From Symbiobacterium terraclitae (GTDB taxonomy: Bacteria > Bacillota > Sulfobacillia > Symbiobacteriales > Symbiobacteriaceae): a DNA stretch of 64,000 nt. Location: assembly GCF_017874315.1 (NCBI RefSeq), contig NZ_JAGGLG010000017.1, positions 1 to 64,000 on the forward strand, written 5' to 3'. Positions 1 through 7,475 of this stretch are shown in pieces; positions within the stretch are counted from its first letter, which is position 1; each line of letters begins with the position of its first letter. The position numbers and the translations under genes are program-made. A model generated the notes under the pieces. The model did no database searches and had not been told where the DNA came from. It was given only the letters and a program-made list of their open reading frames with translations.

Positions 1-95
1 CATTACTGGGCAGCCCTTGCCTTTGGCTAACGGGCTGGTGCCACCTCGCCCGTATTGGACTTTCACCAACAAGTCAGCGCCCATGCTGGGCGCAC
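1..95 (-). mobile_element. 5' end of a class C (IIC) group II intron, truncated by the window edge
   Basis: Read on the minus strand, position 95 begins GTGCGCCCAGCATGGGCGC, the hallmark start of bacterial group II introns. The order then matches domain I of class C introns as I remember the Oceanobacillus iheyensis intron: a hairpin (gcgccca/tgggcgc, 77-93), then GGTGAAAGTCC, a stem acgggc/gcccgt capped by a variable loop, then GTTAGCC and GCAAGGGC. The intron runs off the left edge, so the reverse transcriptase, domain V and the 3' splice site are not visible. It starts one base beyond the stem of the uspA terminator (97-133), and class C introns are known to insert next to terminator stem-loops. 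Identification is by motif order from memory, not by a covariance search. Confidence 0.82.
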
Positions 96-96
96 C

Positions 97-133
97 GCGA
101 GAGAGGCAGACGCCGCGGGTCTGCCTCTCTCGC
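97..133 (-). terminator. Terminator stem of the universal stress gene; intron insertion site
   Basis: A perfect 15-bp stem (97-111 with 119-133) encloses a 7-nt loop, 43 bp past the stop of the minus-strand gene at 176. No U-tract follows on the minus strand, because group II intron sequence begins two positions on. The tract has probably been displaced to the far side of the intron. Confidence 0.65.
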
Positions 134-175
134 ACCGGGTATGTCGAATCGGAGGCGCGGGCCCCCGTCCCATCG

Positions 176-616
176 CTACCGCACGATCAGCACCGGGCAC
201 GGGGCGGTGTGCAGCACCTTGTCGGAGACGCTGCCCACCAGCAGTTCCTTGATCGGGCTCAGGCCACGGCTGCCCATCACGATCAGGTCGACCTGCTCCA
301 GCCGTGCGTAGTCGACGATCTCCTCGGCAGGCTCCCCCACCTGCACCTCGGTGACCACCTGCTCCTCGGGCAGGCCGAGGGCGGAGATGGTCTTGCGGAG
401 GATGGGCTCGCCGGTCCGCCGGATCATGACGTCCATAGGCACCTCCGGCGTCACCTTGTTGCCGAACTCGTCGACGGCGTAATATGCGCGCGGCACGTGC
501 GCGACGTAGAGGACGATCACCTGTACATCCTTCAACGCGGCGCCGAGCTCGCCGGCCATGCGGGCCGCGTGCAGGGAGTTGTCGCTGCCGTCCGTTGCAA
601 GCAGGATCTTCTTCAC
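176..616 (-). CDS. Universal stress protein (UspA family)
   Basis: This 146-residue single-domain protein has the ATP-binding type of Usp fold. It starts MKKILLATDGSDNS, with the conserved Asp after the first strand, and ends with the nucleotide-binding loop GSRGLSPIKELLVGSVS followed by HTAPCPVLIVR. Length is normal for the family. The start is a GTG preceded by AGGAGGGGA about 8 nt upstream. Such proteins are cytoplasmic and bind ATP under starvation or redox stress, but the client is unknown. It is monocistronic, ends at a strong hairpin, and sits near two NarL-type regulators and the nap operon, so a link to anaerobic or respiratory stress is possible but only inferred. Confidence 0.93.
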   Translation of the reverse strand: MKKILLATDGSDNSLHAARMAGELGAALKDVQVIVLYVAHVPRAYYAVDEFGNKVTPEVPMDVMIRRTGEPILRKTISALGLPEEQVVTEVQVGEPAEEIVDYARLEQVDLIVMGSRGLSPIKELLVGSVSDKVLHTAPCPVLIVR

Positions 617-762
617 GCCCCATCCCCTCCTGAGCGCTGCCCCCCGGAGCCTGTCCGCGGCGGGGTGCAGCCGAACTCTTCTACTGGAATCTTAGCCCGC
701 TGCGCCCCTAGACCGAAATCCTTCCTTTTCACCGATTCTAATATAGACTGAAGCCTGCGAAA

Positions 763-787
763 AGAACCACCTGCTTTCACAGGTGGC
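763..787 (-). terminator. Intrinsic terminator of the NarL-type regulator
   Basis: A 7-bp stem ccacctg/caggtgg (767-773 with 780-786) with a 6-nt loop is followed on the minus strand by ttcttttc. It lies about 20 bp past the stop of the regulator ending at 805. Confidence 0.7.
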
Positions 788-804
788 TCTGCCGTACTTG
801 TCGC

Positions 805-1449
805 TTAGGGATCGCCGGCCAGCCCCTCCCGGATGGCGTACCCGACCGCCTCGGACCGGTTGCGCAGGTGGAGCTTCTCGAGGATGTGGCGCATGTGGTT
901 CTTGACGGTGGACTCGGCGACGTAGAGCTTCGCCGCAATCTCCTTGTACGTGAGGCCGGTGGAGGCCAGGCGCAGAACCTCGATCTCACGCGGGGAGAGC
1001 TGCTGCCCCTCCTCCTTGCCGGCGGTGGTGGTGCGCGGCTGGCGGAACTCCTTCAGCATCTTCGCCGCCATGACCGACGAGATCGGCGCCTCGCCCGAGA
1101 CGGCGGAGCGCAGAGAGGAGACCAGCTCCTCAGGGCCGAGGTTCTTCAGCAGATAACCGTCGGCACCGGCCTTGATCGCCTCGAACAGATCCTTGTCGAT
1201 CTCGGAGACGGTCAGGATGACGACCTTCAGGTCGGGATACTGGGCCTTCAGCTTCCTGGTGGCCTCAACGCCGTCCAGCACCGGCATGTTGATGTCCATG
1301 AGGACCAGATCAGGCTTGAGTTTCGGCACCAGCTCCAGGGCTTCCTGACCATTCGATGCTTCGCCGACGACCTCAAGATCACTGTTCGAAAGGATACTTA
1401 GCACGCCCTTCCGAAGCATGAGGTGATCATCTACGATCATGACTCTCAT
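805..1449 (-). CDS. NarL/FixJ-type response regulator (orphan)
   Basis: This 214-residue regulator has an N-terminal receiver domain with the acidic pair in IVDDH, phospho-acceptor Asp52 in LMDINMP and the conserved Lys in YLLKN. A LuxR-type helix-turn-helix follows at the C-terminus (LSPREIEVLRLASTGLTYKEIA, then TVKNHMRHILEKL). The start at 1449 is set by AGGAGGG 10 nt upstream; in-frame codons further up lack a ribosome site. No kinase gene adjoins it. The nearest kinase, at 2729-3760, has its own regulator of the same family, so cross-regulation is possible. Two NarL-family regulators beside a nap operon suggest control of nitrate or anaerobic respiration, but this is inferred from position. 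Confidence 0.92.
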   Translation of the reverse strand: MRVMIVDDHLMLRKGVLSILSNSDLEVVGEASNGQEALELVPKLKPDLVLMDINMPVLDGVEATRKLKAQYPDLKVVILTVSEIDKDLFEAIKAGADGYLLKNLGPEELVSSLRSAVSGEAPISSVMAAKMLKEFRQPRTTTAGKEEGQQLSPREIEVLRLASTGLTYKEIAAKLYVAESTVKNHMRHILEKLHLRNRSEAVGYAIREGLAGDP

Positions 1450-1565
1450 CGCTAGGGTGCCCTCCTCTCCACTTAGCAATCTACCACGACATTGCATAAC
1501 GGACAACCCATCATGCACCCTAGTGCACCGGGCACCTAAGGATCAATTCGGCTAAATCAAATACC

Positions 1566-1595
1566 ATTATAGCCTAGTCTTGCCCGCCCTGTAAG
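1566..1595 (-). promoter_or_regulatory. Candidate sigma-A promoter for the orphan regulator
   Basis: On the minus strand CTTACA (1595-1590) and a perfect TATAAT (1571-1566) are separated by 18 bp. They lie about 120 bp upstream of the start at 1449. The untranslated region carries the near-palindromic stretch tgcaccctagtgcaccgggca (approximately 1514-1534), which could be an operator. This is a sequence match only. Confidence 0.45.
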
Positions 1596-1733
1596 TACGA
1601 TACACGCGGTCGCATAACCCGGAGCGGAAATACTACCTCCAGACGTTCATGTCGCCCTGGCAGGTCGCCGGTTCAGCGATCGACAGGCACTCTATCCCCG
1701 AACATCTGGCGCTGCCGAGGAGGAGGCGGAGAC

Positions 1734-1946
1734 GTGTACACGGAGCTGCACCTCAAGCTGCTCAACGGCCGCACCATCACGATTCACGTGGAACCGGGGT
1801 TCGACATGGACGATCTGGAGTATGTGCCGGGCATGCGCGCCGTATCGCTGGGCAACCTGACCGTGCTCTACGAGGGGCTGGTCTACGACGTTCGCCCCGG
1901 GCGGCCGCATCCGGCCCGCAGCGCTGCTCCCGGCCTCCTGCGCTGA
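1734..1946 (+). CDS. Small hypothetical protein, 70 residues
   Basis: A GTG start at 1734 follows GGAGGAGGCGG, a strong ribosome site. The 70-residue product begins MYTELHLKLLNGRTITIHVEPG and has no signal peptide or membrane segment. Alternating hydrophobic residues in the first 50 positions suggest a small beta-rich domain; the last 15 residues are Pro/Arg/Ala-rich and look disordered. Codons are strongly G/C-ended in third positions, like the neighbours, which supports real coding. It stands alone between two minus-strand genes and ends just before a long hairpin. I do not recognise the family. Confidence 0.6.
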   Translation: MYTELHLKLLNGRTITIHVEPGFDMDDLEYVPGMRAVSLGNLTVLYEGLVYDVRPGRPHPARSAAPGLLR

Positions 1947-1953
1947 CGCAGAC

Positions 1954-2013
1954 TGCGGCGCAAGTGCCGCTGCGGCTCCCCGAGAGGGGCCGGCAGCCGG
2001 AACTTGCGCCGCA
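1954..2013. terminator. Long hairpin between convergent genes
   Basis: Arms tgcggcgcaagt (1954-1965) and acttgcgccgca (2002-2013) pair perfectly over 12 bp. The interior contains a further stem with a cccc-GAGA-gggg tetraloop. It lies between the stop at 1946 and the convergent stop at 2025, so it probably terminates both. No clear U-tract is visible. Confidence 0.5.
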
Positions 2014-2024
2014 CGCATATGGGC

Positions 2025-2720
2025 TCAGATCTCGTCCAGCGAGAGCAGACCGGTCTTGATGGCGAACTTCGTCAGCTCCACCGCGTCGTGGAGGTCAAGC
2101 TTCTCCATGAGGTTCGCCCGATGCGCCTGCACCGTCTTGATGGAGATGAACAGCTTTTCGGCGATCTGCTGGTTCGTCAGGCCGTGGGCGATGAGGGTGA
2201 GCACCTCCCGCTCCCGCTCCGTCAGCTGCTCCAGCTGCGCGTGGGCCGCACCGGCGGACCGCGTCTCCGCAGACGGAGAGGGGGTTCCTCCCCCCTGCCC
2301 CTGGAGGTTCTCCATCACGGTCTTGGCAACGTCGGGGTGGAGGATCACCTGTCCGGAGGTCACCGCCTTCAGGGCCGAGACCAGCTCCTGCGCCGCGGCC
2401 CGCTTCAGCACGTAACCGGCGGCGCCCGCCCGCAGGATCGGCAGGACGTACTCCTCACTGTCGTACATCGACAGGATCAGCACCGGCAGGTCGGGGTGGC
2501 GCTTCTTCAGCTCCTTGGTCGCCTCGATGCCGTTCATCCGGGGCATGGCGATGTCCATCAGAACGGCGTCCGGCTTCAGCTTCTCGACCATCTCCAGCGC
2601 CTCCACGCCGTCCTGAGCCTCGCCGATCACCTGCACCTCTCCGCTGGCGGAGAGCAGATACCGGATCCCCTCACGGAGAATGGCGTGGTCGTCCACCAGC
2701 AGCACGCGAATGGGATTCAT
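2025..2720 (-). CDS. NarL/DegU-type response regulator, partner of the adjacent kinase
   Basis: This 231-residue protein has a receiver domain (LLVDDHAILREG; phospho-acceptor Asp56 in VLMDIAMP; Lys in YVLKRA), a linker of about 30 residues rich in Gly/Ser/Pro, and a LuxR-type helix-turn-helix (LTEREREVLTLIAHGLTNQQIA, then TVQAHRANLMEKL). It is translationally coupled to the kinase upstream. I use ATG 2720, with a GAGG-containing site 6-10 nt before it; GTG 2732, whose GTGA overlaps the kinase stop, is the alternative. With the kinase it forms a DegS/DegU- or NarX/NarL-like pair. The signal and regulon are not evident. Confidence 0.93.
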   Translation of the reverse strand: MNPIRVLLVDDHAILREGIRYLLSASGEVQVIGEAQDGVEALEMVEKLKPDAVLMDIAMPRMNGIEATKELKKRHPDLPVLILSMYDSEEYVLPILRAGAAGYVLKRAAAQELVSALKAVTSGQVILHPDVAKTVMENLQGQGGGTPSPSAETRSAGAAHAQLEQLTEREREVLTLIAHGLTNQQIAEKLFISIKTVQAHRANLMEKLDLHDAVELTKFAIKTGLLSLDEI

Positions 2721-2728
2721 CCTTCGCC

Positions 2729-3760
2729 TCACCCCCCTCTGCGATCGGGAACCGTCACCCGCACGGTGGTTCCGCGCCCCGGGGCGGACTCCACCTCGAC
2801 CTTGCCGCCGACCAGGGCCGCCCGCTCCTGCATGCCGAACAGGCCGAGACCCCGGTCGCGCATGGGTTTACCTACCATATGAACGACGTGGAACCCCTGC
2901 CCGTCGTCCGTCACCACGCCCTCGATGTGCCCGTCCGCGCGGGAGAGCCGCACGGTGACGCTCCGGGCCCGGGCATGCTTGACGACGTTGTTGATCGCCT
3001 CCTGAAGGATGCGGAACAGCGCCGTCTCCAGCTCCTCCGGCAGCCGCTCGGACAGCCCGCTGACCTCGAAGTCGGCCTTCAGCCCCGCCGGCAGGACCCG
3101 CTGGCTGATGAACCAGCGCAGGGCGGGCACCAGGCCGAGGTCGTCGAGCACCGAGGGCCGCAGGTCCATCATCAGCCTCCGGGTTTCGTCCAGCGTGCGC
3201 TGCGCGACCTCCTTGGTCATGCGCAGCCGCTCCCGCAGCTGCTCGTCGATGCCGCTGCTGCCGGCCAGCTGCTCCACGGCCACCAGGTTGACGACGATGG
3301 AGGTGAGCGACTGCGCGGTCTCGTCGTGCAGCTCGCGGGCGATGCGCTTGCGCTCCTCCTCCTGCGCCCGCAGGATCTGCGCCGCCACGGCCTGCCGGTG
3401 CTCCGCCAGCCGGTCGAGCATCAGGTTCGCCATCTCGGTCAGCCGGGCGATGTCGGGATCTCCCGCCACCTCCGGCACCCGGGCGGAGAAGTCGCCCCGG
3501 CGCACCTTGTCCAGCGTGGCGTGCAGGGTGAAGAGCGGCTGGAACGCCACCCGGAGGAGGGCGTAGTTGACGCCCAGGGAGACGGCGAGGCCCGCGCCGA
3601 TCAGGCCGAACTCCCACACGGGGGCGTGCCCCTGGCCGTTCCAGAAGTGCGTGGCGATCAGCACGGTGGTGATGGACCCGATCACCACGATTGCAGCGTT
3701 GGCCACCAGCACCTTCGTGAAGAGGCTGGTCTGGCTGTGCAGGTACGACAGCAGCCGCAT
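2729..3760 (-). CDS. Membrane histidine kinase, HisKA_3 (DegS/NarX class)
   Basis: This 343-residue sensor kinase has two N-terminal membrane helices (about residues 16-37 and 50-72) with almost nothing between them, a HAMP-like linker (about 73-125), the HisKA_3 dimerisation box with phospho-acceptor His145 in RIARELHDETAQSL, and a HATPase_c domain with the N-box EAINNVVKHA and a glycine-rich GLGLFGMQERA. With no extracytoplasmic sensor, it may sense through the membrane or through partners. The start is ATG 3760 behind GGAGGT. It lies 6 bp downstream of the OsmC-like gene and overlaps the regulator, so the three are one operon. A thiol-peroxide protein as first gene suggests redox input, which is inference. 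Confidence 0.93.
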   Translation of the reverse strand: MRLLSYLHSQTSLFTKVLVANAAIVVIGSITTVLIATHFWNGQGHAPVWEFGLIGAGLAVSLGVNYALLRVAFQPLFTLHATLDKVRRGDFSARVPEVAGDPDIARLTEMANLMLDRLAEHRQAVAAQILRAQEEERKRIARELHDETAQSLTSIVVNLVAVEQLAGSSGIDEQLRERLRMTKEVAQRTLDETRRLMMDLRPSVLDDLGLVPALRWFISQRVLPAGLKADFEVSGLSERLPEELETALFRILQEAINNVVKHARARSVTVRLSRADGHIEGVVTDDGQGFHVVHMVGKPMRDRGLGLFGMQERAALVGGKVEVESAPGRGTTVRVTVPDRRGG

Positions 3761-3766
3761 CTAGAC

Positions 3767-4186
3767 CTAGACCTCCACAATCTCGAAAGCGTACTCGGTA
3801 CTGGCGGTCTTGTTCACCATGTGCAAGACGCCGCAGTACTTCTCTTCAATGTAATCGAGGGCCTTCTTCACCTTGTCCGGGTCGATGCCCTTGCCGTAGA
3901 GCCTGTATCGGGTGACCACCCGGGTGAAGACCATCGGGTCGGTCTCGGCCTGCTCGGCCTCCACACTGATGTCGATGCGCTCCACGTTCTGCCGCATCTT
4001 CTTCATCAGCGTGACCAGATTGGAGCCGCTGCACGCACCCAGGCCGAGACAGACGAGCTCCTTGGCCCTCGGACCGGCCGGGCTGCCGTTCTCATCGCTC
4101 CCGATGGTCAGCCGCACCCCTCCGCCGGTCACCGCATCGAACACATATCCCGTGCCGGACCAGGTCATCTCTGCCCTGTGCGTCAC
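3767..4186 (-). CDS. OsmC/YhfA-family peroxide-type protein
   Basis: This 139-residue protein has the OsmC-family layout: an N-terminal beta-sheet (MTWSGTGYVFDAVTGGG), then a long helix carrying the first conserved Cys in LGLGACSGSNLVTLMKKM, then the second conserved Cys in EEKYCGVLHMV. The two-Cys arrangement is that of thiol-dependent peroxidases acting on organic hydroperoxides. The neighbour of the first Cys is Ser, as in the YhfA subgroup whose substrate is less certain. It is cytoplasmic. It is first gene of an operon with a kinase and regulator, 6 bp before the kinase, and is divergent from the nap operon. Confidence 0.88.
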   Translation of the reverse strand: MTHRAEMTWSGTGYVFDAVTGGGVRLTIGSDENGSPAGPRAKELVCLGLGACSGSNLVTLMKKMRQNVERIDISVEAEQAETDPMVFTRVVTRYRLYGKGIDPDKVKKALDYIEEKYCGVLHMVNKTASTEYAFEIVEV

Positions 4187-4327
4187 GTTGTTTCATCCTT
4201 TCATGTCATCTTCCCCGTCGGGCGGATACCTCGGCGCACCTAGATCCTCGGCCCGATCGATCACAGGGCAATGGACCGAAAGGAGTGATTCGCCCCTGCT
4301 CTGCCCGAACCCTCCTGCGCGCCCTCA

Positions 4328-4440
4328 CTTTTCGTCTACTCCTTGGACGGCGGGAAATGACGAAGAGATATGAACAAAGGGAGTAGATATTAGGTTGCAG
4401 TAAACGGGCGGCCCGTAGACCCCGCGGGTCGCCTTTTCTT
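4328..4440 (+). promoter_or_regulatory. Structured leader ahead of the nap operon, with a terminator
   Basis: The 360-bp gap between the OsmC-like gene and the nap operon holds no gene. On the plus strand cttttcgtc (4328-4336) can pair with gacgaagag (4359-4367), with one G:U pair. The overlapping tctactcc (4335-4342) can instead pair with ggagtaga (4380-4387), so the two hairpins exclude each other. Next comes a 9-bp stem ggcggcccg/cgggtcgcc (4407-4415 with 4425-4433) followed by ttttctt, an intrinsic-terminator shape. A weak promoter-like pair (ctgcaa / cataat, 4469-4497) lies beyond it. This could be an attenuated leader, a riboswitch, or a short separate RNA. Confidence 0.4.
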
Positions 4441-4546
4441 GTACTTTTCCGCACCCGGCCCAAGGTTTCTGCAATATCCGTGTAAGCCTCCCATAATCGC
4501 CGCCTGATAGGCTGGTACCAAAGCCAAGCATTCGGGAGGGATATCC

Positions 4547-4972
4547 TTGACGAAGCGCTGGTGGATCATCATCACCATCGCCGCAGTGGTCGTCATTGCG
4601 CTCCTGGCCGGGCCTGCCGCCCTCACCGCATCGGGCCTGGAGCCCGCCGCCTGCGCCACCTGTCACAGCATGGCGGAGTTCCGGGACACCCACGCCGAGT
4701 CGCTGCACGCCTCCGTCTCCTGCTCCGAGTGCCACCTGCCCCACGGGGCGGCCGGCCTGCCCAAGAAGTACGAGAAGGGCTTCAAGCACGTGTGGGCCAC
4801 CGTCACCGGCGAGGCCGACATCCAGCTCAAGCCCGAGGACGAGCAGATCCTGTTGGACAACTGCATCGCCTGCCACGTCAACACGGAGCACGTCAGCGTG
4901 CCGGAGAACCGCAGCTGCCTCAACTGCCACTACGACGACCCCCACGGCAACCGGGAGAGCCGGTCATGGTGA
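4547..4972 (+). CDS. Membrane-anchored tetrahaem cytochrome c, NrfH/NapC type
   Basis: This 141-residue protein starts at TTG 4547, 6 nt after a GGGAGGG site. One N-terminal membrane helix (about residues 5-28) serves as an uncleaved anchor. It is followed by four CxxCH haem-binding motifs: CATCH, CSECH, CIACH and CLNCH. That is the size and haem count of NrfH-like quinol dehydrogenases, smaller than classical NapC (about 200 residues). It would take electrons from menaquinol outside the membrane and pass them to NapA. No NapB is present, so it is probably the direct donor. Its stop overlaps the napD start, and it is the first gene of the operon. Confidence 0.9.
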   Translation: MTKRWWIIITIAAVVVIALLAGPAALTASGLEPAACATCHSMAEFRDTHAESLHASVSCSECHLPHGAAGLPKKYEKGFKHVWATVTGEADIQLKPEDEQILLDNCIACHVNTEHVSVPENRSCLNCHYDDPHGNRESRSW

Positions 4973-5235
4973 TCAGCGGCCTCGTCCTGCAGTGCCACCC
5001 CGACCGGGTGGAGAGCGTGGCGGCGCAGCTGGCGCAGATGCCGGGCGTCTCCGACGTGACCCCGGTCGAGGGGGGCGGCCATCTGGCTTGCGTGCTGGAA
5101 GCCCCGAGCCTGGAGGCGTCGATCCTGGTGCTCGACCACCTGAAGGCCCTTCCGGGCGTCTACTCGGCCATGCCGACGTACATTCACGCACTTGAGGAGG
5201 ATGAGAGATGGAACTCTCCCGCCGTGCATTCGTAA
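4966..5235 (+). CDS. napD: NapD, chaperone for NapA
   Basis: This 89-residue protein reads MVISGLVLQCHPDRVESVAAQLAQMPGV and continues with a small ferredoxin-like alpha/beta fold, the size and pattern of NapD. NapD binds the Tat signal peptide of the NapA precursor in the cytoplasm and holds back export until the molybdenum cofactor is inserted. The start ATG 4966 overlaps the end of the cytochrome gene (ATGGTGA), and the end overlaps the napA start by 28 bp, so all three are translationally coupled. The last 10-15 residues are charged and lie in the napA overlap. Confidence 0.88.
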   Translation: MVISGLVLQCHPDRVESVAAQLAQMPGVSDVTPVEGGGHLACVLEAPSLEASILVLDHLKALPGVYSAMPTYIHALEEDERWNSPAVHS

Positions 5236-7472
5236 AGGCATCGGCGCTTGCCGCCGCACTGGCCGCCGCCGGGTGCGGCACCCCGGCACCGGTGGCCCCC
5301 AAGCAGGATCCCGCCCTGGAGGGCGCCACGTGGCACAAGACGGTCTGCCGGTACTGCGGCGTGGGCTGCGGCGTGATGGTCGGGACCAGGGACGGCAAGG
5401 TGGTCGGCGTCAAGGGCGACACCGAGAATCCCGTCAACAAGGGCCTGCTCTGCGTGAAGGGCTACTACCTGCACCGGATCATGCAGACCGAGGAAGGCCG
5501 CATCCTCAGGCCGCTCATCCGCAAGGACGGCAAGCTGGTGGAGGCCTCGTGGGACGAGGCCCTCGACCTGGTGGCCAGCAAGTTCCGGGAAGCTATAGAC
5601 CAGTATGGCCCCGACTCGGTCGGCTTCTACGGCTCCGGGCAGACCCTCGTCGAGGAGAGCTACGTCGCCAACAAGCTCTTCAAGGGCTGCATCGGCACCA
5701 ACAACATCGAGGGCAACCCCCGCACCTGCATGGCCTCCGCCGTGGCGGGCTTCGCCTCCACCTTCGGCAAGGACGAGCCCATGGGCTCGCTGGACGACAT
5801 CGAGCACGCCGACACCTTCTTCATCATCGGCTCCAACACGGCCGAGGCGCACCCCATCGTCTACAACCGGGTCACCACCCGCAAGCAGACCGGCCAGGAC
5901 GTGAAGGTGATCCTCGCCGACCCGCGCAAGCACCGGGTGGCCGACATCGCCGACATCTTCCTGCCGTTCAAGCCGGGCACCGACCTGGCCCTGCTCAACG
6001 CCCTCGCCCAGGTGATCGTGGCCGAGAACCTGCACGACCCCGACTTCATCGCCAGGCACACCAAGTTCATGCAGGGCGACGAGGAAATCAGCTTCGAGCA
6101 GTACGCAGCCTTCCTGCAGGACTACACCCCGGAGAAGGTGGCTGGCATCACCGGGCTCGATCCGGAGCAGATCCGCGCGGCCGCCCGGCTGATCGGCGCC
6201 CGGGGGCGCAAGACGATGTCGATGTGGTGCATGGGCATCAACCAGCGCACCGTCGGCACCTGGCTGAACAACGCCATCTACAACCTCCACCTGCTCACGG
6301 GCAAGATCTGCCAGCCCGGCAACAGCCCCTTCTCCCTCACCGGCCAGCCCTCCGCATGCGGCTCCGTGCGCGAGGTGGGCGCCCTGTCGCACCTCCTTCC
6401 CTGCGGCCGCTCGGTGACCAACGAGGAGCACCGCAAGCAGGTCGCGGCCGTCTGGGGCGTGGACCACACGAAGATGTCGCCGAACGCGGGCCTGCACACC
6501 ATCGCCCTCTTCAAGGCGGCCGGCGAGGGCAAGATCAAGGCGCTGATGATCTGCTGCACCAACCCCGGCCACTCGTTGCCCAACCTGAACTCCGTGCGGG
6601 ACTCCCTCCAGAAGACCTTCCTGGTCTGCCTCGACGCCTTCCACAACCGGACCACCGAGCTGGCGGACGTGGTGCTGCCCTCCGCCCTGTGGTGCGAGAA
6701 GGAGGGCATGTACGGCAACACCGAGCGGCGCACGCAGCACCTGGCCAAGGCCGTGGAGCCGAAGGGCGAGTCGAAGCCCGACCTCTGGATCCTGCTGGAG
6801 ATCGCCCGGCGCATGGGCTACGGGGAGTACTTCGCCCACTACACCTCCAACGAGGTGATCTGGGAGGAGTACCGCAAGCTGGCCCAGGGTACCGGCTACG
6901 ACTTCGCCCCCTACGAGCGCTACAAGCAGGAGCGCGGCCTGCGCTGGCCGATCACGGACAAGACGCCGAACGGCTGCGCCATCCGCTACGCCGAGGGGTA
7001 TGACCCCTATGTGCCGGCGGGCGAGGGCATCCGGTTCTACGGCAAGCCCGACGGCAAGGCGGTGATCTACGCCCGGCCGCACCAGGATCCGGCGGAGATG
7101 CCCGACGCCGAGTACCCCTTCTACCTCTCCACCGGCCGCATCCTGGAGCACTGGCACACGATCACGATGACCAAGCGGGTGCCCGAGATCATGAAGGGCG
7201 CCGGCGAGTTCTACTGCGAGCTGCACGAGGAGGACGCCGCGGCGATGGGCATCGCCACGGGCGACCTCGTGAGGCTGACCACGCGGCGGGGCAGCATCGT
7301 CACGAAGGCGCGCGTCAAGGGACGCGGCGTGCCGCAGCGGGGCATGGCCATGCTGCTGATGCACGACGACGACCCCGAGCGGCTGACCAACTTCCTCACC
7401 AACGACGCCGTGGACGCCACCTCCAAGCAGATGGAGTACAAGATCTGCGCCGTGCGGATCGAAAAGGTGTAG
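5208..7472 (+). CDS. napA: NapA, periplasmic-type nitrate reductase catalytic subunit
   Basis: This 754-residue molybdopterin oxidoreductase has a twin-arginine signal (SRRAFVKA) running into AAAGC at Cys23, which reads as a lipobox, so it is probably a Tat-exported lipoprotein. The [4Fe-4S] ligands are Cys47, Cys50, Cys54 and Cys82 (CRYCGVGC ... LLCVKG). The molybdenum ligand is Cys174 in NPRTCMAS, as in Nap-type enzymes. It reduces nitrate to nitrite. The length matches the short, NapB-independent Desulfovibrio-type NapA (about 755) rather than the 830-residue proteobacterial form. ATG 5208 follows GAGGAGGATGAG. It is in an operon with the tetrahaem donor, NapD and the fused polyferredoxin. 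A different anionic substrate cannot be excluded. Confidence 0.92.
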   Translation: MELSRRAFVKASALAAALAAAGCGTPAPVAPKQDPALEGATWHKTVCRYCGVGCGVMVGTRDGKVVGVKGDTENPVNKGLLCVKGYYLHRIMQTEEGRILRPLIRKDGKLVEASWDEALDLVASKFREAIDQYGPDSVGFYGSGQTLVEESYVANKLFKGCIGTNNIEGNPRTCMASAVAGFASTFGKDEPMGSLDDIEHADTFFIIGSNTAEAHPIVYNRVTTRKQTGQDVKVILADPRKHRVADIADIFLPFKPGTDLALLNALAQVIVAENLHDPDFIARHTKFMQGDEEISFEQYAAFLQDYTPEKVAGITGLDPEQIRAAARLIGARGRKTMSMWCMGINQRTVGTWLNNAIYNLHLLTGKICQPGNSPFSLTGQPSACGSVREVGALSHLLPCGRSVTNEEHRKQVAAVWGVDHTKMSPNAGLHTIALFKAAGEGKIKALMICCTNPGHSLPNLNSVRDSLQKTFLVCLDAFHNRTTELADVVLPSALWCEKEGMYGNTERRTQHLAKAVEPKGESKPDLWILLEIARRMGYGEYFAHYTSNEVIWEEYRKLAQGTGYDFAPYERYKQERGLRWPITDKTPNGCAIRYAEGYDPYVPAGEGIRFYGKPDGKAVIYARPHQDPAEMPDAEYPFYLSTGRILEHWHTITMTKRVPEIMKGAGEFYCELHEEDAAAMGIATGDLVRLTTRRGSIVTKARVKGRGVPQRGMAMLLMHDDDPERLTNFLTNDAVDATSKQMEYKICAVRIEKV

Positions 7473-7475
7473 AAC

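Noticed and set aside
30-60. ctggtgccacctcg at 34-47 recurs at about 48091-48110, and GGTGGCACC on the minus strand looks like a T-box core.
   Set aside because: There is no room for a T-box leader on the minus strand (the uspA gene and terminator occupy it), and the first copy is explained by group II intron domain I. The second is probably chance.
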